NCBI GenBank assembly: GCA_021805865.1
Contig: JAJZDX010000006.1
Coordinates: 62,001 to 126,000, forward strand
Reading direction: 5' to 3'
Origin: Pseudomonadota bacterium
Lineage (GTDB): Bacteria > Pseudomonadota > Gammaproteobacteria > Steroidobacterales > Steroidobacteraceae
DNA length: 64,000 bases
Positions 17,167-25,911 of the stretch are shown piece after piece. The translations under genes and the position numbers were made by a program. How positions within the stretch are numbered: position 1 is the first letter of the stretch; each line of letters opens with the position of its first letter. The notes below the pieces were generated by a model that saw only the letters and a program-made list of their open reading frames with translations, had not been told where the DNA came from and made no database searches.

Positions 17167-18762
17167 ATGCCGATCCGCGGCGCCAATCCCGGGGTCGAGG
17201 GGGACCGGCGCGCCGCGGGCTCGCTCGATCTCGTGGTGATCGGCGGTGGCATCAATGGTGTCGGAATAGCGCGCGATGCGGCAGGGCAGGGGCTCAAGGT
17301 GCTGCTCCTCGAGCGGTCTGACCTCGCCGGGGCAACTTCCTCGGCTTCCTCGAAGTTGATTCACGGCGGACTGCGGTATCTCGAGCAGCTGGAATTTCGC
17401 CTGGTGCGTGAAAGCCTCAGGGAGCGCGAGGTGCTTTGGGCGGCGGCGCCCCACATCATCAGGCCGCTACGATTCGTGCTGCCTGTCCGTGCCGGGCTGC
17501 GCAGCACCTGGGCGTTGCGTGCGGGCCTCTTCCTCTACGACCACATCGGGGGACGCAAGAAATTGCCTTCCACGGGCGTGCTGCGGCGCGGTCGCGATGC
17601 GGCATTCGCTGCGCTTCAGGAGAGCTACCACCTCGCATTCGAATACTCGGACTGCTGGGCTGACGACGCGCGGCTGGTGGTCCTCAACGCGCTCGATGCG
17701 CACGAGCGAGGCGCAACGATTGCCGTTGGCTGCAGTTTCGTGGGGGCGCGGCGAGAGTCGGGCTTGTGGAGCATCGAGGTCGAGTCGCAAGGCGGTAAGC
17801 GAAGCACGCTCCACGCGCGGGCGCTCGTGAATGCCGCCGGGCCATGGGTCGAGAAGGTTCTCGCAGGAGCGGGCGTTCCACGACGCAGCGCGCTGCGGCT
17901 GGTCAAGGGAAGCCACATCGTCGTGCCGCGGCTCTATGCCGGCGAGCATGCGTACACACTTCAAAGCCTCGACGGACGTGTGATCTTCACGATCCCGTTC
18001 CAGAAACGATTCACTCTGATCGGTACAACCGATGTTCCGTGCGCTGGCGAGCCTCTGCCGGCCAGTGTGAGCGCCGAGGAAATCGATTACCTCTGCCGCG
18101 CGGTCGCGGACTATCTTCGCGCTCCAATTACACCGGAACATGTCGTATGGCAATACGCCGGCGTGCGTCCACTTTACGACAATGGCGAGGTGAGCGCATC
18201 GACCGTAACCCGCGATTATGTCTTCGATCTCGATGCGCCGGAGCATGCTGCGCCGCTGCTCTCGGTGTTCGGTGGCAAGCTGACCACCTACCGCCGGCTC
18301 GCCGAGCATGCGCTTTCGGAGGTGCTTCCGCGTCTGGGCATCAGCGCCCGCCGCTGGACGAGGGCCGCGCCCTTGCCTGGAGGGGATCTGCCGGGACGGG
18401 ACCTCGAGGCATTCACAGGCGAGCAGCTCGCTCGCTATGCGTTTGCGCCGGCGGCAATGGTGCGGCGCATGTGCGCGGCGTACGGCACGCGGACCGAGCG
18501 AGTTTTGGGCGGTGTACGCCGCCTGTCCGACCTCGGCGCGGAGATTGCTCCCCAGCTCTTCGAGACCGAGCTCCAGTATCTGCGCAGCGCCGAGTGGGCG
18601 CGCTGCGCCGAGGATGTGCTGTGGCGTCGCTCAAAGCTCGGCCTGTCCCTCGGGCCCGAGTCCGCCGCGTGCCTCGATCGCTGGTTTGCGGCAGATCGTG
18701 TGCCGCGCGGCGATGAGATCAGCCTGTCCTTACGCGCTGGAGCGCAGCATGCCACCCGTTGA
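17167..18762 (+). CDS. glpD: Aerobic glycerol-3-phosphate dehydrogenase (FAD)
   Basis: A 531-residue FAD protein. The N-terminal dinucleotide motif is VVIGGGINGVGIARDAAGQG (residues about 20-40), followed by SSKLIHGGLRYLE, diagnostic of GlpD. The C-terminal segment FGGKLTTYRRLAEHAL is also typical. It oxidises glycerol-3-phosphate to dihydroxyacetone phosphate and passes electrons to quinone. ATG directly abuts the sulfoquinovosidase stop, so it is co-transcribed with it. The 3' end overlaps the convergent glpK gene by 44 bases. Its presence here fits use of the glycerol part of sulfolipid head groups. Confidence 0.92.
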   Translation: MPIRGANPGVEGDRRAAGSLDLVVIGGGINGVGIARDAAGQGLKVLLLERSDLAGATSSASSKLIHGGLRYLEQLEFRLVRESLREREVLWAAAPHIIRPLRFVLPVRAGLRSTWALRAGLFLYDHIGGRKKLPSTGVLRRGRDAAFAALQESYHLAFEYSDCWADDARLVVLNALDAHERGATIAVGCSFVGARRESGLWSIEVESQGGKRSTLHARALVNAAGPWVEKVLAGAGVPRRSALRLVKGSHIVVPRLYAGEHAYTLQSLDGRVIFTIPFQKRFTLIGTTDVPCAGEPLPASVSAEEIDYLCRAVADYLRAPITPEHVVWQYAGVRPLYDNGEVSASTVTRDYVFDLDAPEHAAPLLSVFGGKLTTYRRLAEHALSEVLPRLGISARRWTRAAPLPGGDLPGRDLEAFTGEQLARYAFAPAAMVRRMCAAYGTRTERVLGGVRRLSDLGAEIAPQLFETELQYLRSAEWARCAEDVLWRRSKLGLSLGPESAACLDRWFAADRVPRGDEISLSLRAGAQHATR

Positions 18763-20203
18763 GCTGCTGCTCGACGGCGGCGGAATCGAGCTGCGGCTCG
18801 AAGCTCGCATCGGCCTGCCACAGTCCGGCGATCTGTTCAAGCGAGGCGAATGCGCCGCAACCGAGTCCCGCGAGGCAGGCGGCGCCCCAGGCGGTGGCCT
18901 CGGCGATTTTCGGTCGCCGGATCGGCAATGCCAGCACATCAGCGAGGCGCTGCAGGAAAAGACCGTTCTGCGCCATTCCGCCGTCCACCTTGAGGACCGC
19001 GGGTCGAACGCCGTCGGCCGCCATGGCATCGAGAAGGTCGCGGGTCTGATAAACGACGCTGTCGAGTCCGGCTCTGGCGATCTCGGCACGACCGCTGGCG
19101 CGCGTAAGACCCACGATTGCAGCTCTTGCATGCGGGTCCCAGTAGGGGGCGCCGAGGCCCGTGAACGCGGGCAGCAGGTAGACGCCGCCGGTGTCGCGGG
19201 CCGAGGCCGCGAGCGCCTCGATCTCCGCAGTCTGCGCAAACAGTCCGAGTCCGTCGCGAAGCCACTGAATCGCAGCTCCTGCCGAGAGAATCGAGCCTTC
19301 GAGCGCGTAGGTCGTCTGTCCCCCGAGCCGGTAGGCGGTCGTGCCGAGCAACCGGCTGCGCGAGCGGACCAGATGAGCGCCCGTATTGAGCATGGCGAAG
19401 GCTCCCGTGCCATAGGTGCACTTCATTTCGCCCGCGGTAACCCCCGCCTGTCCGATGAGCGCCGCCTGCTGATCGCCGGCGACTCCGCGGATGGGCAGAG
19501 ACTCGGTGAAGAGCTGCGGGTCGGTGTGGCCGAAATCCCCGGCGCAATCGCGCACCTCCGGCAGGCATCCCGGCGGTACGCCGAAGAGCTCGCACAGCTC
19601 CGGGTCCCAGCGGTTGCGCCGAATGTCGTAGAGCGCGGTCCGGCTTGCGTTGGTCGCATCGGTGACATGCAGCCGACCACCGGTCAGACGGGCGATGAGG
19701 AAGCTGTCGACGGTGCCGAAGGCAAGCTCGCCGCGCGCAGCGGCGGCGCGCGCTTCCGGCGCGTGCTCGAGAATCCAGGCCAATTTGGTGGCGGAAAAGT
19801 ACGGATCGAGACGCAAACCGGTCTTCTCCTCGAGCTGCGCTCCGTGTCCTTCCTGCTCGAGCCGTCTGCAATGCTCGGCCGTACGGCGGTCCTGCCAGAC
19901 GATGGCGTTGTGCAGCGGGACTCCGGTGCGGCGGTTCCACACGACGGTGGTCTCCCGCTGGTTCGTGAGCCCGACGGCTGCCACGGCGATGCGGCGCTCG
20001 CCAAGCCGCCTGAGGACCGCGCGCACCGTAGACAGAACCGTCGCCCAGATGACCTCGGGATCGTGCTCCACCCAGCCCGAGGCAGGGTAGATCTGCTCGA
20101 AGGGTTGCTGCTCGAGCGCCAGGATCTCCCCGCGCAGGGAGAATGCGATGGCCCGGCTCGAACTCGTGCCCTGGTCGATCGCAAGCAGTGCAACATCGTC
20201 CAT
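18719..20203 (-). CDS. glpK: Glycerol kinase
   Basis: A 494-residue FGGY-family kinase of normal GlpK length. Motifs: AIDQGTSSSRAIAF near the N-terminus, GLTNQRETTVVWNR, NAIVWQDRRT and GGVYLLPAFTGLGAPYWD. It phosphorylates glycerol released by the sulfoquinovosidase, feeding GlpD. It is the only island gene between gntR and the receptor on the minus strand, with a strong GGAGGAGATC ribosome binding site. Its promoter is shared divergently with the MFS transporter and lacks the TCTTATATAAGA palindrome. No glycerol facilitator gene is present, as expected if the glycoside is imported whole. Confidence 0.94.
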   Translation of the reverse strand: MDDVALLAIDQGTSSSRAIAFSLRGEILALEQQPFEQIYPASGWVEHDPEVIWATVLSTVRAVLRRLGERRIAVAAVGLTNQRETTVVWNRRTGVPLHNAIVWQDRRTAEHCRRLEQEGHGAQLEEKTGLRLDPYFSATKLAWILEHAPEARAAAARGELAFGTVDSFLIARLTGGRLHVTDATNASRTALYDIRRNRWDPELCELFGVPPGCLPEVRDCAGDFGHTDPQLFTESLPIRGVAGDQQAALIGQAGVTAGEMKCTYGTGAFAMLNTGAHLVRSRSRLLGTTAYRLGGQTTYALEGSILSAGAAIQWLRDGLGLFAQTAEIEALAASARDTGGVYLLPAFTGLGAPYWDPHARAAIVGLTRASGRAEIARAGLDSVVYQTRDLLDAMAADGVRPAVLKVDGGMAQNGLFLQRLADVLALPIRRPKIAEATAWGAACLAGLGCGAFASLEQIAGLWQADASFEPQLDSAAVEQQLNGWHAALQRVRTG

Positions 20204-20363
20204 CGTGATCTCCTCCGGCTTTGGCGCCGAATGCGAAAGTTATGTCGTAAATGCCGTGGCGTCAACTGCGAACCGCCTGCCGGCCACCCCGAGCCCCCCC
20301 GCGGAACCGAGCCTGCGACCGCGCGTCTTCCCGCGAGCGCAACAAATCAATGACGGATGCCAT

Positions 20364-21614
20364 GTGAATAGCGCCGAACCCCTCGCTACATCCGCCGCCG
20401 TCTCGTCGCAGGGACGCACGGTGCTGCTCGTGCTGCTTGCCTTTGTCGGAGTGATCAACTACGCCGACCTCCAGTCCATCGCGATCCTCAAGCCGCTCAT
20501 CGAGCGCAGCATCGGCTGGTCCGATGCCGATTATGGCCGCGTCGTGGCCATGTTCCAGCTGGCGACGGCGCTGTCGTACCTGTGGGCCGGCGCCGTAGTC
20601 GATCGCCTCGGGGTCAAGCGCTCGATTCCCGTCGCCGTCACCTCCTTCAGCATTGCCGACGCCGCGCATGCGCTGGCGCGCACCACCGGAGGGTTCATGC
20701 TGGCCCGAATCGGGCTCGGCGCCAGCGAATCTCTCACCACTCCCGCGATCATTCAGGCAACCGGCGCGTACTTCGAGCCCGATCGGCGCGCACGCATGCT
20801 CGGCTTGATCAATTCGGCAAACAGCCTCGGGGCCATCATCACGCCGCTGGTCATCCCGACGGTGGCGCTCACCGTCGGGTGGCGGGCCGCCTTCGTGCTG
20901 CTGGGAATCGCCGGCTTCCTCTGGACAACCGTCTGGATCGTGACGCTGCGCGGCAGCCGGCTCTCGCAGCGGGGCGTCGCGCCCGCGCCGAGGTCGACTC
21001 CGCAGGGTTATCTGCGGCTGCTCAAGGAGCGCCGCACGTGGGCGATCATCGTTGGCAAGGCGCTCGCCGATCAGGTCTGGTGGCTGTTGCTCTACTGGAC
21101 TCCCGCTTTCCTGCATCGCACCTTTCACCTGTCGATACGCGCCTACGGCGGGCCGTTGGCCGTGATGTATGGCGGCTCGATGCTCGGCTCCATTGTCGGC
21201 GGCTGGGCGTCCTCCCGGCTGGTCTCGCGGGGCATGGGTGCCGTGGCCGCGCGTCTGGCCGTCATGCTCGCCTGCTCCGTGATCGGCTTGGCGCTGTTCG
21301 GAGTGCCGCACGCCGGCGGCGTATGGGCCGCGGTCGCAATGCTCACGATCGGCATTGCCGCCATGCAGGGGTTTTCGGTGAACATGTTCACCCTCATCAC
21401 CGATGTGATCGAGGGCGAGCGAGTCGGGACCGTCACGAGCCTCGGCGCCTTCGCCGGCAACATCGCCGGCATGGCCGTCGTGTGGCTGTGCGGTGTGCAC
21501 TTGGCCTCGGGCGGCGGCTACGCTCCGTTTTTCGATTTCGCAGCGGTATCGTTCGCCCTGGCGCTCGCGTGGTTGCGGCTGGTGATGCCGCAAGCCTACC
21601 TCAGGGGTGCATAG
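20364..21614 (+). CDS. MFS transporter, probable SQ or SQ-glycoside importer
   Basis: A 416-residue, about 12-TM major facilitator superfamily protein, similar in style to the anion:cation symporter branch that carries hexuronates and sugar acids. Conserved loop 2-3 motif GAVVDRLGVKRS follows TM2, and ARIGLGASESLTTPAI lies in TM4. I chose GTG 20364 because the upstream in-frame ATG (20148) would run into the glpK coding region and the 5' glpK leader. Anionic substrate preference is only plausible from family and context. The stop lies 1 base before the next gene's likely GTG start. Confidence 0.75.
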   Translation: MNSAEPLATSAAVSSQGRTVLLVLLAFVGVINYADLQSIAILKPLIERSIGWSDADYGRVVAMFQLATALSYLWAGAVVDRLGVKRSIPVAVTSFSIADAAHALARTTGGFMLARIGLGASESLTTPAIIQATGAYFEPDRRARMLGLINSANSLGAIITPLVIPTVALTVGWRAAFVLLGIAGFLWTTVWIVTLRGSRLSQRGVAPAPRSTPQGYLRLLKERRTWAIIVGKALADQVWWLLLYWTPAFLHRTFHLSIRAYGGPLAVMYGGSMLGSIVGGWASSRLVSRGMGAVAARLAVMLACSVIGLALFGVPHAGGVWAAVAMLTIGIAAMQGFSVNMFTLITDVIEGERVGTVTSLGAFAGNIAGMAVVWLCGVHLASGGGYAPFFDFAAVSFALALAWLRLVMPQAYLRGA

Positions 21615-21615
21615 C

Positions 21616-22626
21616 GTGCCGCCGCGTTCGGTACCCTGGGGCATACTGGGAGCCGCCCGGATCGCCGAGCGGTGCGTTCTGCCGGCATTCAAATCCACCC
21701 GCCATGCGCACGCGGCGGCGCTCGCGGCGCGCGATCCGGAGCGCGCGAGTGCCCTGGCCGCGCAATTCGGAATCGCCCGCGCCTACGGCTCCTACGCCGA
21801 CCTGCTCGCCGATCGGTCGATCGAAGCGGTCTATATACCGCTTCCCAATGACCAGCATTTTCCCTGGACGTTGCGCGCACTCGATGCGGGCAAGCACGTG
21901 TTGTGCGAGAAGCCGATCGCTTTGAACGCGGACCAGGCTCGAGCGATTGGCGAGGCATCGAGGCGATGCGGCCGGCAGGCCGCCGAAGCGTACATGATTC
22001 GCTTCCACCCTCAGTGGCAGCGGGCGCGGGCACTCCTTGGGTCCGAGCGGTTGGGCGAGGTGCACGCGGTACACAGCTGGTTCTCGTACGACAACCCGCC
22101 GGGAGAGAACCTGCGCAACAGCCCCGTCCATGGTGGCGGCGGGCTTTATGACATCGGCGGATATGCGCTGGTTGCCGCACGGTGGCTGTTCGGAAGCCCG
22201 CCGGAGCGGGTCATTGGCCTGTTCGAGCGCGAGCCGAACCGCGGGGTCGACCGCTTCACGAGCGCATTGGCTGCCTTTCCATCCGGACGGCAGCTGCTCT
22301 TCGGGGTCTCCACAGGGCTGCCTCGCATGCAGTCCGTGGTGGTGTATGGAACCCGCGGACGACTCACGATCGAGACGCCGTTCAATCCCGCGGCCGATCG
22401 GCCGACGCGACTGCTGATCGACGACGGCCGCGACCTGTACGGTTCCGGCGTCGAGGTCGAGAGCGTGCCTGCGGCCGATCAGTACGCGTTGCAGCTCGAT
22501 GCGTTCTCGGAGGCCATCGCGCACGGTCGCGCGCCGCCTTTTGGGATCGACGATGCCATTACCAATATGCGCGCGCTGGATGCGCTGTTCCGGTCCGAGC
22601 GTTCCGGGTGCTGGGAGCGACCTTGA
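21616..22626 (+). CDS. Gfo/Idh/MocA-family oxidoreductase, candidate 3-keto-SQ reductase or NAD-dependent glycosidase
   Basis: About 336 residues. N-terminal Rossmann fold (WGILGAARIA) and the signature EKP with its catalytic Lys in HVLCEKPIALN, then the C-terminal alpha/beta domain with GGGGLYDIGGYAL. Family members oxidise or reduce sugars, often at C3, and some (GH109, GH179, GH188) are NAD-dependent glycosidases; one such family acts on SQ-glycosides. Next to DUF1080 and GMC genes, a role in 3-keto-sugar metabolism is likely. GTG 21616 (AGGGG 9 bases upstream) is preferred over GTG 21607, which overlaps the transporter. No signal peptide, so cytoplasmic. Confidence 0.75.
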   Translation: MPPRSVPWGILGAARIAERCVLPAFKSTRHAHAAALAARDPERASALAAQFGIARAYGSYADLLADRSIEAVYIPLPNDQHFPWTLRALDAGKHVLCEKPIALNADQARAIGEASRRCGRQAAEAYMIRFHPQWQRARALLGSERLGEVHAVHSWFSYDNPPGENLRNSPVHGGGGLYDIGGYALVAARWLFGSPPERVIGLFEREPNRGVDRFTSALAAFPSGRQLLFGVSTGLPRMQSVVVYGTRGRLTIETPFNPAADRPTRLLIDDGRDLYGSGVEVESVPAADQYALQLDAFSEAIAHGRAPPFGIDDAITNMRALDALFRSERSGCWERP

Positions 22627-22677
22627 ATGGCGCCGAAATCCGTGGTTTTCCGGTGTGTAAAACGAGGAAGTCCGAGT

Positions 22678-23469
22678 ATGAGACATGTGCATGCCTCCGT
22701 TGCCGCCCTTGCTGTGCTGTGCACTCTTCCGGCATTGGCCGTGACGCGGCCATGGCCGCCGAGGCAACCCTGGCCCCCCAATGACATGAGCCGGCCACAG
22801 CCTCCGCGGATGCATGTTTCGACGGCGATCCTCGGATTGCCCCCGCCGCCTGATGCGGTAGTGCTCTTCGACGGTCATGGCCTCGGGCAGTGGAATCTCG
22901 CCGCCGATCCGCAGGGCGGCTGGCATCAGTCGCATGGCTTGATGCTGCCGGGCGGAAAAGTCTTCAACTGGCTGTTCACGAAGCGCAAGTTCGGCAGCGT
23001 GCAGGTGCACCTTGAGTTCCGCGAACCCTATCCCGCCCGTGGAGCGGGCCAGGAGCGGGGCAACAGCGGCGTTCGGCTGATGGGTGTGTACGAGATACAG
23101 ATCCTCAACGCCAATCACGACCATACGTACGCCGACGGCGTGGCCGGGGCGGTCTATGGCCAGACACCGCCGCTCGTGCTGCCGGTGATGCCCTCCGATA
23201 AGTGGCAGAGCCTCGATATCATTTTCAATGCGCCGCGCTTTCGGGGCAAGACGCTGCTGAGGCCGCCGCACGTGACGGTGCTGCTAGATGGTGTCGTGGT
23301 GCAGGATCACCAGCTGATCTACGGCAACACGAGCGCGGACAAGACCCCGCTCGGATTCGTGACCCACGCCGAGCGCGGACCGATCGGTGTGCAGGACCAC
23401 GGCCAGCCGACCTCGATCGTGGCGTTCCGTAACATCTGGGTCCGTCCGCTGCGCCGCCATGGCCACTGA
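22678..23469 (+). CDS. Secreted DUF1080 protein, probable 3-keto-glycoside hydrolase
   Basis: A 263-residue protein starting at ATG 22678 (GAGGAAG 9 bases upstream) with a Sec signal peptide in residues about 1-21 (VAALAVLCTLPALA). The rest is a DUF1080/3-keto-disaccharide hydrolase jelly-roll domain: VVLFDGHGLGQWN, FGSVQVHLEFREP, ERGNSGVRLMGVYEIQIL and PIGVQDHG. Characterised DUF1080 proteins cleave 3-keto-glycosides made by glucoside 3-dehydrogenases. Periplasmic location contrasts with the cytoplasmic GH31 enzyme. Its 3' end overlaps the GMC gene by 11 bases, so they are coupled. The sulfosugar substrate is an inference from island context. Confidence 0.78.
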   Translation: MRHVHASVAALAVLCTLPALAVTRPWPPRQPWPPNDMSRPQPPRMHVSTAILGLPPPPDAVVLFDGHGLGQWNLAADPQGGWHQSHGLMLPGGKVFNWLFTKRKFGSVQVHLEFREPYPARGAGQERGNSGVRLMGVYEIQILNANHDHTYADGVAGAVYGQTPPLVLPVMPSDKWQSLDIIFNAPRFRGKTLLRPPHVTVLLDGVVVQDHQLIYGNTSADKTPLGFVTHAERGPIGVQDHGQPTSIVAFRNIWVRPLRRHGH

Positions 23470-25168
23470 ACCGTTCGATGTCATCATCGTGGGGTCGGGC
23501 GCCGCGGGAGCGACCGCCGCGTATGTCCTCACGAGCCTGGGTGCGCGCGTTTGCCTGCTCGAGGCCGGACGCTACTACGATCCGGGGCGGGAGACGCCCA
23601 TGTTTCAGCGCCATGGTGCAGCGCCTCTGGCCGATGCCGGCACGCCCGACAAACCGTTCGGCTTTTACGATGGCACCGTGGACGGCGGGTGGATCCTGCC
23701 CGAGGAGCCCTATGCCACCGCGCCGGGCACGGAATTCCGTTGGTTCCGGGCGCGCATGCTCGGCGGGCGGACCAATCACTGGGGGCGGGTCGCGCTGCGC
23801 TACGCGAATCACGACTTCAAAGCCTACTCGCTCGATGGATTGGGCGCCGATTGGCCGTTCACCTACGACGAGTTCGCGCCTTGGTACGATCGCGCGGAGC
23901 GCATGGTGGGCGTGTTCGGCACGAACGAGCACCTGCCGGACATCCCCGACTCTCCGCCGGGATGCCTGCAGCCTCCGCCCGTGCCGCGCTCGTACGAACG
24001 GCTGGTGATCGCGGGCGGCCACCGACTCGGCCGGCCGGTGGTCGCAAGCCACGAAGCAGTCATTACGCAGCCGCTGAACGGCCGGCTGGCTTGCTTTTAC
24101 GCCTCGCCCTGCCTGCGCGGCTGCGCGATCCGGGCGAACTTCCAATCCCCGACCGTGATGTTGCCCCCGGCACGGGCGAGCGGACGCTTGACGACGATCA
24201 CTCACGCGCAAGTCTACGAGGTGGACCTGGCACCCGACGGCTCGGCCCGGGGCGTGCATTACGTCGATCGACTCACCCACCGGCATCACTACCTGGCGGG
24301 CCGCGCCGTGATGCTGGGGGCGAGCGCCATGGAATCGGTGCGGATTCTGTTCAACTCCCGCAGCGCGCGCTTTCCGGACGGCATCGGCGCCGAGAGTGGT
24401 CTGCTCGGACGCGGGGTTCTGGATACACCGGGCAGCAATGTGTGGGGGCAGTTCCCGCAGATGGAGGGACTCCCGCCGTTCAACGACGACGGCGTCGTCT
24501 CGCTGCCGCATATCTTCATCCCTTGGTGGTTGTGGCCCGCGCAGCGCGCCGGGCGGCTGCCGTTCGCGCGCGGCTACCATATCGAGCTTTACGGCGGACG
24601 GACCGAGCCCTCGGCGTACACGTTCGATCAGTTCGATGTGGTCTCGCCGCTGACCTACGGCAAACGGCTCAAAGAGGAGGCGCGCCGCTACTACGGCAGC
24701 TTCGTGCGCTTCTCGCAGCGCGGTGAGATGATCATGCGCGACAGCAATCGGGTCGTGATCGACCCGCAGATGAAGGATGCGTGGGGCGTCCCGGGGCTGT
24801 GCTTCGATGTGCGCTGGAGCGAGCAGGAGCTGCGCCAGACCGCTCATGCGCAGCTCAGCATGGCGGAATTCATCGAGGCCTCGGGCGGAAAGCTTATAAC
24901 CCCGCTGCCGGGCAACCCCGCGCAGGCTATCACGCCTCCCGGACGCATGATCCACGAGGTGGGGGGCGCCCGCGCCGGCTCTGACCCGAAGAAGTCGGTG
25001 ACCGATTCCCACGGCCGAGTCTGGGGAGTGCCCAATCTGTACGTGATCGACGGGGCGGTGTTTCCGAGCAGCGCAAACAAGAATCCCACCTTGACCATCA
25101 TCGCTTTCGCCTGGCGCGCCAGCGAGCATCTGCGCAAGTATCTGCGTAAGGAGTTGCGTCATGCCTGA
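23459..25168 (+). CDS. GMC-family FAD sugar dehydrogenase, glucoside 3-dehydrogenase-like catalytic subunit
   Basis: A 569-residue GMC oxidoreductase. ADP-binding motif VIIVGSGAAGATAA near residue 8, a cysteine-rich segment CFYASPCLRGCAIRANF where bacterial FAD sugar dehydrogenases bind an Fe-S cluster, and a C-terminal active-site region with FPSSANKNPTLTI. It lacks its own signal peptide; the small subunit encoded immediately downstream has a Tat signal, the usual hitch-hiker arrangement for export. Periplasmic oxidation of a glycoside at C3 is the likely reaction. The start ATG 23459 is chosen by the family N-terminus; upstream in-frame codons lie inside DUF1080. Confidence 0.83.
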   Translation: MATEPFDVIIVGSGAAGATAAYVLTSLGARVCLLEAGRYYDPGRETPMFQRHGAAPLADAGTPDKPFGFYDGTVDGGWILPEEPYATAPGTEFRWFRARMLGGRTNHWGRVALRYANHDFKAYSLDGLGADWPFTYDEFAPWYDRAERMVGVFGTNEHLPDIPDSPPGCLQPPPVPRSYERLVIAGGHRLGRPVVASHEAVITQPLNGRLACFYASPCLRGCAIRANFQSPTVMLPPARASGRLTTITHAQVYEVDLAPDGSARGVHYVDRLTHRHHYLAGRAVMLGASAMESVRILFNSRSARFPDGIGAESGLLGRGVLDTPGSNVWGQFPQMEGLPPFNDDGVVSLPHIFIPWWLWPAQRAGRLPFARGYHIELYGGRTEPSAYTFDQFDVVSPLTYGKRLKEEARRYYGSFVRFSQRGEMIMRDSNRVVIDPQMKDAWGVPGLCFDVRWSEQELRQTAHAQLSMAEFIEASGGKLITPLPGNPAQAITPPGRMIHEVGGARAGSDPKKSVTDSHGRVWGVPNLYVIDGAVFPSSANKNPTLTIIAFAWRASEHLRKYLRKELRHA

Positions 25169-25802
25169 TCGCCGTGAAACGCTGACCTGGCTGTTGCGCG
25201 CGCTCGCGTTGAGCGCCGCGCCCGCCGTGCACATCGACAGCGCCTCGGCCAGCCAGGGCTGCGCGGCCGCGCCGGCGAAGCCCGACCGGATCGGCGCGGC
25301 TTGGCGTGGCGATCGGGGCTACGGGCGCGATCCGGATTTGCTGCATCCGCAAGTCACGTGGGCGTTGACGCTTGCGGCGCAGCAGAAGACCGCGATCGCG
25401 AGCCTGGCGGACGTGTTCCTGCCCGAAGACGGCTCCTCGCCCTGCGCCAGTGCGGTCGGGGTGCCGGATTTCATCGACGAGTGGGTGAGCGCGCCTTACC
25501 CGCAGCAGCAGCAGGATCGGGTCGTGGTGCTTGAGGGCCTGGCGGCGCTCGAATGCGATGCGAACGCGCCGCTGCACACGTTCGATGCGACGCAGGCGCA
25601 GTCCCTGGTGGCCCGGCTCCATGCGCGCGCCGCCGAGGGCGGGCAGCCGGAAGCGCGCTTTTTCGGCCGCTTCCGTCAATTATGCCTGATCGGCTACTAC
25701 ACCTCGCCGGTCGGGGTTGCCGAGCTCGGTTACGTCGGTTATCAGCCTTCGGCCCGTTTCGAGGGCCCGCCCCCGGAAGTGTTGGCCAAGCTCGGGATCT
25801 GA
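25161..25802 (+). CDS. Small (hitch-hiker) subunit of the GMC dehydrogenase, gluconate 2-dehydrogenase subunit 3 family
   Basis: A 213-residue protein overlapping the GMC gene by 8 bases. The N-terminus DRRETLTWLLRALAL resembles a twin-arginine signal. Residues about 75-205 match the gluconate 2-dehydrogenase subunit 3 domain (LADVFLPEDG, GVPDFIDEWV). In periplasmic FAD sugar dehydrogenases this subunit assists folding and Tat export of the GMC subunit. No cytochrome c subunit follows, so the electron acceptor is not encoded here. The next element is operator 3 and the receptor gene. Confidence 0.8.
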   Translation: MPDRRETLTWLLRALALSAAPAVHIDSASASQGCAAAPAKPDRIGAAWRGDRGYGRDPDLLHPQVTWALTLAAQQKTAIASLADVFLPEDGSSPCASAVGVPDFIDEWVSAPYPQQQQDRVVVLEGLAALECDANAPLHTFDATQAQSLVARLHARAAEGGQPEARFFGRFRQLCLIGYYTSPVGVAELGYVGYQPSARFEGPPPEVLAKLGI

Positions 25803-25862
25803 GCCGCCGCGCCCGGCGACTGGCTGCGCCCGCCGGAACGGGCGTTGCGGGTTGCATTTTTA

Positions 25863-25881
25863 TCTTATATCTTATATAAGA
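25863..25881. promoter_or_regulatory. Operator 3 of the sulfosugar regulon (receptor promoter)
   Basis: TCTTATATCTTATATAAGA ends in the same 12-bp palindrome TCTTATATAAGA (25870-25881). On the minus strand it reads TCTTATATAAGATATAAGA, identical over 19 bases to operator 1. It lies 31 bases before the TonB-dependent receptor ATG. Confidence 0.8.
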
Positions 25882-25911
25882 CATGTGAGATAACGTTTCG
25901 AGGGGGATTCC

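Noticed and set aside
18308-20353. A 681-residue plus-strand frame across glpK
   Set aside because: Antisense shadow of glycerol kinase, whose motifs are clear on the minus strand.
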